Source: DATKKX01 sp035542775
GTDB lineage: Bacteria > Planctomycetota > Phycisphaerae > UBA1845 > UTPLA1
NCBI GenBank assembly: GCA_035542775.1
Contig: DATKKX010000040.1
Span: 1-18,320, forward strand
Length of the DNA stretch: 18,320 nt
Direction of reading: 5' to 3'
Position numbers and translations under genes: made by a program. Positions 7,500 through 13,546 of this stretch are shown here, in pieces. The notes beneath the pieces were generated by a model. The model was not told the DNA's origin and did not search any database. It saw nothing but the letters and a program-made list of their open reading frames with translations. Position 1 is the first letter of the stretch. The number at the start of each line of letters is the position of its first letter.

Positions 7500-8897
7500 A
7501 TGCAGGCGCTGACGTTGCAGGAAATGGCGGCGGCGATGAGCGGGAAGTTGCGGGGCAACATTTCCGTGCCGACGGCGACGAGGATATCGACGGACTCGCG
7601 CGGCTCCGTCGCGGACTCCTTGTTTTTCGCGATCATCGGCGAACGCTTCGACGGGCACGCCTACGTGAATGAGGCCCTGGCCAAAGGGGCCAGCGCCGCG
7701 GTGGTCAGCGATGTATCGAAGGTTGACGCCCAGTACCACACATCGGGCCGGCTGATCCAGGTGAACAACACTGTGGATGCGCTGGGCAGGCTGGCGGCGT
7801 GGTACCGGCGGCAGTTCGCCGCCCAGGTGATCGCGGTGATCGGGAGCAACGGCAAGACCACCACGAAGGACCTGATCAACCGCGTGCTCGGTTCGCGGAA
7901 GCGCGGCCGTGCCGGGCAGGCCAGCTTTAATAACGCCATCGGCGTGCCGCTTACGCTGCTCTCCGTCGAGCCGCAAGACGAGTTTGTGGTCGTCGAGATC
8001 GGCACGAATCATCCCGGCGAGATCGCCGCTCTGGGGCGGATCGTGCAGCCGGATCTCGCCGTCATCACCAGCATCGGCGAGGAGCACCTGGAGTTCTTCG
8101 GGGACGTGCAGTCCGTGGCCCGCGAGGAGTTTTCCCTTTTGCCGTGCATGCGGCATCGCGGTTTCGTGGCCATGAGCGATCAGGCGGCGGAGTTTGCTCC
8201 GGCCAAGGCGGCGGCGGATTGCACGGTGCTGAAATACGGTCTGAGCGAGGCGGCGGATCTGCGGGCGGTGGGTCTTCAGGTCAACGCCGACGGGCAGCGG
8301 TTCAAGGTCAACAACCGTTTCGATTATCACCTTCCGCTGCTGGGCAAGCACAATGTCGCCAACGCCCTGGCGGCCATCGCCATCGGCACCCGTTTTCGAC
8401 TGACTCACGAGGAGATCGCTTCGGCTTTGCGGGGCGCGCAGGCCTCGCCCATGCGCATGGAGCGATTCGAGCTTGGCGGAATCACCTTGATCAACGACGC
8501 CTACAACGCCAATCCCAGCAGCGTCCGCGCGGCGTTGGAGGTTCTGGATCAAATGTCCTCCATCGGACGCAAGGTACTGATTCTGGGTGACATGCGCGAA
8601 CTCGGCGGAGAGGCCGTCCGCTGCCACCAGGCCGTCGGGCGAGAGGTGGGGCGGTCGACCGCCCAGATCATTATCGCGGTTGGAGCGATGGCCAGGGTGT
8701 TGACTGACGGGGCGACTGCCGTGGCCGGCACCGCCAAGCGGATTTACGCCTTTCCGTCCGTAGAGGCGGTGGCGGAAAAGATCGGCACATTCGTCCAGCC
8801 GGGAGATGTCGTGCTGCTGAAAGCATCGCGGGCAGTCCGCCTGGAGCGGCTGCTGGCGAACATCGAGGAGATAGCCCGATCGGCGGCTGCGAAATAG
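7500..8897 (+). CDS. murF: UDP-MurNAc-tripeptide--D-alanyl-D-alanine ligase (MurF)
   Basis: Adds the D-Ala-D-Ala dipeptide (the Ddl product) to the UDP-MurNAc-tripeptide, completing the soluble precursor in the cytoplasm. 465 residues. Motifs are TDSRG (31-35), GSNGKTTTK P-loop (115-123), FNNAIGVPLTLL, EIGTNHPGEI (166-175), SIGEEHLEFFG, DAYNANP (313-319, the MurF signature) and KASRAVRLE near the end, which is usually KGSR. The start ATG at 7500 comes 4 bases after the murE stop; GAGG lies about 11 bases ahead, and a longer in-frame reading back to 7350 only overlaps murE. The position after the metal-site His reads VAREEF rather than the common AKxE, so the carbamylated lysine of other MurF proteins is not obvious. 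Confidence 0.96.
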   Translation: MQALTLQEMAAAMSGKLRGNISVPTATRISTDSRGSVADSLFFAIIGERFDGHAYVNEALAKGASAAVVSDVSKVDAQYHTSGRLIQVNNTVDALGRLAAWYRRQFAAQVIAVIGSNGKTTTKDLINRVLGSRKRGRAGQASFNNAIGVPLTLLSVEPQDEFVVVEIGTNHPGEIAALGRIVQPDLAVITSIGEEHLEFFGDVQSVAREEFSLLPCMRHRGFVAMSDQAAEFAPAKAAADCTVLKYGLSEAADLRAVGLQVNADGQRFKVNNRFDYHLPLLGKHNVANALAAIAIGTRFRLTHEEIASALRGAQASPMRMERFELGGITLINDAYNANPSSVRAALEVLDQMSSIGRKVLILGDMRELGGEAVRCHQAVGREVGRSTAQIIIAVGAMARVLTDGATAVAGTAKRIYAFPSVEAVAEKIGTFVQPGDVVLLKASRAVRLERLLANIEEIARSAAAK

Positions 8898-8955
8898 TTT
8901 TGCGACCCTAATGGCCGATTTAAAGCATTGAGGAATCGACCGAGATGACGTTGAC

Positions 8956-10077
8956 GTGATTCTGCATTTACTCAAATACCTATTCGAAGGGCATTACGCC
9001 TACGAGAACCCACTCTTCAGGGCGACCTTCGCGATCCTTCTGGCATTCCTGGTCGTCTGGATCCTCGGGCCTAGCGTGATTCGGTGGCTTGTACGCAAGC
9101 GGTTGGGGGATATACCGGACTTCGACCACAAGCGGTTGAATGAACTGACCCAGCACAAGGCCAACGTTCCTACCATGGGGGGCCTGCTGATCCTGATCGG
9201 CATCGCCGTGGCCGTGATTCTGTTGGCCGACCTGACGGTGTTTTATATTCATCTCGCCTTTTTCTGCATGTTGTGGCTGGCGCTGTTGGGCTGGTTGGAC
9301 GACCGTCTGAAACTGTCGGACAAAGGCAAGAACAGCTCTCGTGACGGCCTCAAGTTCTACCAGAAGCTCCTGTTCCAGATTGGGCTCGGGGTCGTTCTAG
9401 CGTTCTTCATCTACAGCCGCGGCGAGCAGACTTTCGAGGGCAGCGGCGAGACTGACTATTACCGCATTCTCACGCTTCCCTTCTTTAAGGGGGAGTTTCT
9501 GCTTCCCAAACTCGCGTTCTTCGTGATCACCGTTCTTGTTGTGACGGGCACGTCGAACGCAGTGAACCTGACCGACGGTATGGACGGCCTGGCCAGCGGT
9601 TGCGTGGCCATGTGCTGTCTGGTGTTCATGCTGCTGGCATATGCCGTCGGGGATGAGCGGGTGGCGCGATATCTCCTCTATCCTCACATACCGCAGGCGG
9701 GAGAGCTATCGGTACTGTGTGGGGCGATGATGGGGGCCTGCCTGGGCTTCCTTTGGTACAACTGCCACCCCGCACAGGTCTTCATGGGAGACACTGGTTC
9801 TCTGCCGCTTGGAGGGCTGATCGGCTTTGTGGCCATTGTCATTCGCCAGGAAGCGATGCTCCTGATCGTCGGCGGGATGTTCGTGATCGAGGCGATGTCG
9901 GTCATGTTGCAGGTGGGTTATTTCAAAGCCACGCACGGGAAGCGGATCTTCCTGGTGGCTCCCATACACCACCACTTTCAACTGAAAGGGTGGACGGAAT
10001 CGCAAGTGGTTACGCGGTTTTGGCTCTTGGCAGCGCTGTTTGCGGCGCTGGCTTTGGCGACGACCAAGTTGCGGTAG
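8956..10077 (+). CDS. mraY: Phospho-N-acetylmuramoyl-pentapeptide transferase (MraY)
   Basis: Polytopic inner-membrane enzyme transferring phospho-MurNAc-pentapeptide from UDP to undecaprenyl phosphate, forming lipid I. 373 residues, with about ten hydrophobic segments. Motifs are HKANVPTMGG (67-76), GWLDDRLKL with the catalytic-region pair D115-D116, SNAVNLTDGMDGLA (200-213), FMGDTGSLPLGG (276-287; D279) and VAPIHHHFQLKGW (334-346), all diagnostic. The start is GTG at 8956; an in-frame stop at 8929 and the lack of other start codons leave no better choice, although the ribosome binding site is weak. murF ends 58 bases upstream. Downstream, murD is expected but ftsW follows after 85 bases. 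Confidence 0.97.
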   Translation: MILHLLKYLFEGHYAYENPLFRATFAILLAFLVVWILGPSVIRWLVRKRLGDIPDFDHKRLNELTQHKANVPTMGGLLILIGIAVAVILLADLTVFYIHLAFFCMLWLALLGWLDDRLKLSDKGKNSSRDGLKFYQKLLFQIGLGVVLAFFIYSRGEQTFEGSGETDYYRILTLPFFKGEFLLPKLAFFVITVLVVTGTSNAVNLTDGMDGLASGCVAMCCLVFMLLAYAVGDERVARYLLYPHIPQAGELSVLCGAMMGACLGFLWYNCHPAQVFMGDTGSLPLGGLIGFVAIVIRQEAMLLIVGGMFVIEAMSVMLQVGYFKATHGKRIFLVAPIHHHFQLKGWTESQVVTRFWLLAALFAALALATTKLR

Positions 10078-10162
10078 TGGTTTGCGGGGCCGCACTGCTT
10101 ACAGAGCAGTGGCACACGTTGGCGGACGTGGATGACAGGGCGACCAGCATAGAAGCAGACTC
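10078..10162 (+). repeat. Two small hairpins in the mraY-ftsW gap
   Basis: Fifteen bases after the mraY stop lies CACTGCT (10093-10099) paired with AGCAGTG (10105-10111) around a 5-base loop, followed by CACGT (10115-10119) with ACGTG (10126-10130). There is no U-tract. The first has the same size and post-stop position as the CACGGGC-type hairpins but a different stem. This is the spot where murD normally sits; no murD remnant is visible in these 85 bases. Confidence 0.6.
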
Positions 10163-11383
10163 ATGGCGTTCCTTCGCAGCAGACCATCAACTTCCAGCAC
10201 GACGATCACCATCGTCGCATCGGCGCTTCTGGCCCTGGGCGTGGTGATGGTTTTCTCCGCCAGCGCCAGCCTCACCTCCGCGCCCATCACTGAAAACGTG
10301 TGGAAACACTCGGCGGTGCGGCAGGCCATGTTCACTCTCGCGGCCCTGGTCGCATTGTTGATCGCCGGCGTCTGCCCGTTCGAGTTCTGGCGCATTCGCA
10401 GGGGCAGCTTCTTTCAGCCCAGCGTCTTCCTGATCCTGATCACTCTGGGCCTTCTGGTATTGGTGCTGCTGATCGGCGAGGAGCGAAACGGCGCCCGGCG
10501 CTGGCTGCCTCTCGGGCCTTCATCGCTCGGTCTGGGCTTCCAGCCGTCGGAGGTGGCCAAACTGGCCGAGGTGGTTTTCTTTGCCGCGTACGCCGCTTAC
10601 ATCGGCGAGCGCATCCGCAAGTTCTGGTCGGGACTGCTTCCCGCACTGTTGGTTCTCGGGATGATGGGTGCGCTGGTCGGCAAGGAAGACCTCGGCACCG
10701 CCGCCCTGCTGGCCCTGGTCGGCGGCTGTATTCTGCTGGCCGGCGGCGCTCGGATCTGGCATCTGATTCTGCTCAGCCTGCCGGGGATCGCGGGCTTCGT
10801 CTATCTGATCAAGATGGAGCCCTACCGCGTCACCCGCCTGACGTCTTTCATGGATCCTTACGCTGATCCGCTCGGCAAGGGCTACCATCAGATTCAGTCT
10901 CTCATCACGATCGCCTCGGGCGGATGGTGGGGCCAAGGTCTGGGATGCGGCATTCAGAAATACGGCTATCTGCCGGAGGGGCGGAACGACTTCATTTTCT
11001 CCGTTATCTGCGAGGAGCTGGGCATCATCGGCGGCATCGCGGTCATCGCCCTGTTCGCCATCCTGCTCTGGCACGGCCGCAAGGCGGTGATGGCCGCGTC
11101 CTCCGACTTCGGTCGGCTGCTGGCCCTCGGCGCGACGCTGACGATCGGTTTCCAGGCAGCCATGAACATCGCCGTCGTCACCGTCTCGATACCGACGAAA
11201 GGCATCGCTCTGCCGCTGGTTTCCGCCGGCGGCTCGGGCGTGATCCTGTTGAGCATCCTCGTGGGACTGCTGGTGAACGTGGCTCGCTATCGTCCCGTGG
11301 TCGTGGAATCGGAGGTGCCGGCGATGGCGCGGCCGGCCCGTCCGGCCACGCCTGCCGCTGCCCGACCAATTGCCGTCGCGTAG
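10163..11383 (+). CDS. ftsW: SEDS-family septal peptidoglycan polymerase FtsW
   Basis: Multi-pass membrane glycosyltransferase polymerising lipid II at the septum with a partner class B PBP. 406 residues. SEDS motifs are FQPSEVAKL (126-134), KEDLGTAALL (174-183), GKGYHQIQS (238-246), SGGWWGQGLG (252-261), PEGRNDFIFSVICEELG (271-287; D276 lies where the essential acidic residue of SEDS enzymes is found), and SIPTKGIALPLVSAGGSG near residue 350. Position between mraY and murG favours FtsW over RodA. The C-terminal tail after about residue 375 is rich in Ala and Pro and probably cytoplasmic. The start ATG at 10163 has only a weak AGAAG ahead. The partner PBP gene (ftsI) is not in the window. Confidence 0.94.
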   Translation: MAFLRSRPSTSSTTITIVASALLALGVVMVFSASASLTSAPITENVWKHSAVRQAMFTLAALVALLIAGVCPFEFWRIRRGSFFQPSVFLILITLGLLVLVLLIGEERNGARRWLPLGPSSLGLGFQPSEVAKLAEVVFFAAYAAYIGERIRKFWSGLLPALLVLGMMGALVGKEDLGTAALLALVGGCILLAGGARIWHLILLSLPGIAGFVYLIKMEPYRVTRLTSFMDPYADPLGKGYHQIQSLITIASGGWWGQGLGCGIQKYGYLPEGRNDFIFSVICEELGIIGGIAVIALFAILLWHGRKAVMAASSDFGRLLALGATLTIGFQAAMNIAVVTVSIPTKGIALPLVSAGGSGVILLSILVGLLVNVARYRPVVVESEVPAMARPARPATPAAARPIAVA

Positions 11384-11459
11384 CAGCGTGAGCGGCCGGC
11401 CCGCCGGGCGTGCGTGCGTTCATGGTGGCTGGAGATTCATTGATCGCGAAGAGCCTGTT

Positions 11460-12575
11460 ATGCCCTCTCAACGGCCCTGGTTCATAATTGCGGGCGGTGG
11501 CACCGGCGGACACCTGTACCCCGGCCTCGCTGTGGCCGAGAGCATCCAGTCTGTGCAACCGGATTTTGAGGTGGCCATCTTCGGCACCGCCCGCCCGATC
11601 GACCGGAAGCTTGCCGACGCTCGCGGGTATGATCTGGTCGTCCAGGATGTGCGTCCGTTTCCGAGCCGACCTTGGGAGTGGCCCGGCTTTCTCGCGGCGT
11701 GGTTCCGTTCCGTCAAGGTGGCCCACAATCGGTTCAGGAAGCGTCCGCCGACGATGGTGCTGGGTCTGGGCGGTTATGCGGCCGGCCCGCCGGTGGTGGC
11801 CGCCGCGAAGCTCGGCATCCCTACCGCGATCTTCAATCCCGACGCCGTGCCCGGTCGGGCCAACCGGCGATTGGGTTGCAGGGTGGATCGGATCTTCGTG
11901 CAGTGGGAGGAGACGGCGCAGCACTTCCCCAAGGCCCGAACCGTGGTATGCACCGGCTGCCCGGTCCGTCCTGCTTTCGCCTCGGTGACGCGCGAGCAGG
12001 CCTGCCGGGCGATCAAGCTGGATCCGGACAGCAATACGCTGCTGGTGACGGGCGCTTCCCAGGGGGCACGTTCGATCAACGCCGCGATGATGGAGCTGTT
12101 CGACCTGTGGCGGGTGGCCGAGGGGTGGCAGATTATTCACCTGACGGGTCCGGCGGATCTGGAGATGTGCCGCGAGAAGTACAAGGGAAACGGCGTCGAC
12201 GCCCGCGTCTTCGCCTACACCGAGCACATGTCACACTGCATGGCGGCGGCGGATCTGGTGATCTCCCGCGCCGGCGCGTCGACGCTCGCGGAAATCACGG
12301 CGATGAGTCTGCCGTCGATCCTGATGCCGTATCCATTCGACCGCAAGAAGCACCAGACGGCGAATGCCAAGGTGTTGGTCGACAAGGGCGCGGCCATCTT
12401 GGTAGAGGATGCGAACGACCCCAAAGTCAACGCCTCCCGGTTGCGAGGCGAGTTGCGGGACCTGATGAGATCGGAGGAGTCGCGGCGGCGGATGGCCCGA
12501 TGCGCCGGGGCCCTGGGGCGGATTGACGCCGCGGACACCATTGCCGCTCAACTGTTCGAAATGGCCCGCGGCTGA
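11460..12575 (+). CDS. murG: Lipid II synthase: undecaprenyl-PP-MurNAc-pentapeptide GlcNAc transferase (MurG)
   Basis: Peripheral GT-B glycosyltransferase on the inner face of the membrane, converting lipid I to lipid II. 371 residues. Motifs are AGGGTGGHLYPGLAVAE (11-27), LGLGGYAAGPPVVAA (101-115), TGASQGARSIN (197-207), VISRAGASTLAEI (267-279) and the donor-binding KKHQTANA (296-303). Two usually conserved signatures differ: the E-Q-N of the acceptor side reads N-P-D (126-128), and TGNPVR reads TGCPVR (175-180). The fold is otherwise complete, so I expect it to work. The ATG at 11460 begins the natural N-terminus; upstream in-frame codons to 11370 overlap ftsW. It is the last gene of the plus-strand operon. 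Confidence 0.96.
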   Translation: MPSQRPWFIIAGGGTGGHLYPGLAVAESIQSVQPDFEVAIFGTARPIDRKLADARGYDLVVQDVRPFPSRPWEWPGFLAAWFRSVKVAHNRFRKRPPTMVLGLGGYAAGPPVVAAAKLGIPTAIFNPDAVPGRANRRLGCRVDRIFVQWEETAQHFPKARTVVCTGCPVRPAFASVTREQACRAIKLDPDSNTLLVTGASQGARSINAAMMELFDLWRVAEGWQIIHLTGPADLEMCREKYKGNGVDARVFAYTEHMSHCMAAADLVISRAGASTLAEITAMSLPSILMPYPFDRKKHQTANAKVLVDKGAAILVEDANDPKVNASRLRGELRDLMRSEESRRRMARCAGALGRIDAADTIAAQLFEMARG

Positions 12576-12841
12576 AGCTTCGGCACCAAGTATCAGACCT
12601 CTTTGAGCCCGCCATTACCCACAAGTCATGAAAGCGGCCTTAACAATACTGATAATGCCGGTGGTTGAAGCAACCCGGCTGAAGCCTCGACGACTCTCGG
12701 CCAGCGGTATTTGCGGCTCAGGCCACAAGCCGAGTATTTTGAAGCATCCGCGGAGCCTGGTACGTCCCATTCGAGCAGTGCGGGTGATAGCGCGTTGTTT
12801 GAACTGTACAAAGCGGGGGAGGCCGCGGTTTGATATTGTCG
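12576..12841. other. Intergenic region after murG, no gene seen
   Basis: About 266 bases between murG and the promoter of the next gene. Open frames run through it on both strands but none has a plausible start, ribosome site or protein pattern. No clear terminator hairpin for the murE-murG operon was found. Confidence 0.5.
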
Positions 12842-12870
12842 TTGACAGCCAGGTAGCGGAATCGTATTGT
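12842..12870 (+). promoter_or_regulatory. Strong sigma-70-type promoter of the Lys/His-rich gene
   Basis: TTGACA (12842-12847), a 17-base spacer, then TATTGT (12865-12870). The -35 is perfect and the -10 matches four of six positions (TATAAT), at ideal spacing. Transcription would start near 12877, leaving a leader of about 75 bases. This is the best housekeeping-type promoter in the window. Confidence 0.75.
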
Positions 12871-12914
12871 ATCGGCCAATTCGAGCGCGGGGTCGGGTCG
12901 TGTGACGCCGGCCG

Positions 12915-12951
12915 AAGCGCTGTTCGCGCTTACGTTATGGAGAACGTAGCA
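12915..12951 (+). promoter_or_regulatory. Leader hairpins and ribosome binding site of the Lys/His-rich gene
   Basis: The leader has AAGCGC/GCGCTT with a 5-base loop and then TACGTT (12931-12936) paired with AACGTA (12943-12948) around the loop ATGGAG. The ribosome binding site GGAG (12939-12942) therefore lies in a hairpin loop, nine bases before the ATG at 12952. Confidence 0.5.
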
Positions 12952-13239
12952 ATGCTGAGTACATTTCGGAATCTGATCGTGGGGACCCTTATCAGTGTTC
13001 TAGCTTGCACGACCGGCTTGGCCACGCCGAACACCCACACGGCGACCGCTGGCGGCAAGGATGCTGCCGCCGCGACGCACAAGATGAAGACCCACAAGGC
13101 CAAGACCCACAAGCACGCAGGGAAGAAGCACCACAAGGCCAAGAAGGCCGGGCAGAAGAAGCACAACACCAAGGCCAAGAAGCACACCGGCAAGAAGCAT
13201 CACAAGGCCCACAAGGCCGCCAAGCCGGCGCAGAAGTAA
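12952..13239 (+). CDS. Small secreted Lys/His-rich protein, Asr-like
   Basis: 95 residues. A typical signal peptide (residues 1-24: Arg at 6, hydrophobic LIVGTLISVLA, then TGLA before TP) is followed by a low-complexity tail. I count 22 Lys and 12 His among the 71 predicted mature residues, with a single Asp and no Glu, so the product is strongly basic and probably disordered. The block GKKHHKA occurs twice among irregular KTHKAK-type words. The layout resembles the E. coli acid-shock protein Asr (signal peptide plus Lys/His/Ala-rich tail), which acts in the periplasm, but this is a resemblance of composition, not proven homology. Cys19 could suggest a lipoprotein but the preceding VLA is a poor lipobox. 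Start chosen at ATG 12952 from the GGAG site; the promoter at 12842 rules out a longer protein. Function unknown: binding of anionic polymers, protons or metals is conceivable. Confidence 0.75.
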   Translation: MLSTFRNLIVGTLISVLACTTGLATPNTHTATAGGKDAAAATHKMKTHKAKTHKHAGKKHHKAKKAGQKKHNTKAKKHTGKKHHKAHKAAKPAQK

Positions 13240-13275
13240 TAACCACGAGCCTGGGTTGACGAATCGTACGCGATT

Positions 13276-13305
13276 ACCCCTTGCCCGGACCACCGGGCAA
13301 GGGGT
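13276..13305 (+). terminator. Strong hairpin after the Lys/His-rich gene, probable terminator
   Basis: A perfect 13-bp stem, ACCCCTTGCCCGG (13276-13288) with CCGGGCAAGGGGT (13293-13305), loop ACCA, 37 bases past the stop codon. No T-run follows, so intrinsic termination is not certain; it may instead protect the 3' end. Its TTGCCCGG/CCGGGCAA core recalls the dispersed repeats but it lacks their flank. Confidence 0.6.
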
Positions 13306-13546
13306 GTGTCTGCGCGCCGATCGAGGCGGCCATCAGGTTGGCCAAGCTCCGCCGCTATCTGATCCGGGTATCACTGGCAGCTCAGGCTGGTGCCGTTCAG
13401 ATGCGTCCTCGTGCTGCAAGCGACTGATCTCTTCGCGCGTCGCGGAAGTTTGTCGGCGTGCGGCGGCCGCGCGAGGGCGCGTGCCGCTACGTTGGTTGCG
13501 GCTCAGCCTCGCTGGGATCTTCCGGACCTCCGCGTCCGTGGCGCGC
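13306..13546. other. Intergenic region between convergent genes, no gene seen
   Basis: About 240 bases lie between the terminator hairpin and the end of the permease gene. Nothing convincing is coded here. It contains GGCGGCCATCAGGTTGGCCA at 13325-13344, identical to 13871-13890 inside the permease gene; similarity does not extend beyond those 20 bases. Confidence 0.45.

Noticed and set aside
7386..8975. 529-residue open frame on the minus strand opposite murF
   Set aside because: It is the antisense shadow of a clear murF gene, with no family motifs and a composition typical of GC-rich shadow frames.
12628..12951. N-terminal extension of the Lys/His-rich protein (203-residue reading)
   Set aside because: The strong promoter at 12842-12870 lies inside that extension, and the signal peptide and GGAG site point to the ATG at 12952.
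13276..13305. Membership of the 13276 hairpin in the CACGGGC repeat family
   Set aside because: It shares a TTGCCCGG core but lacks the GGRTGGCACGG flank and has a different loop, so a terminator is the simpler reading.
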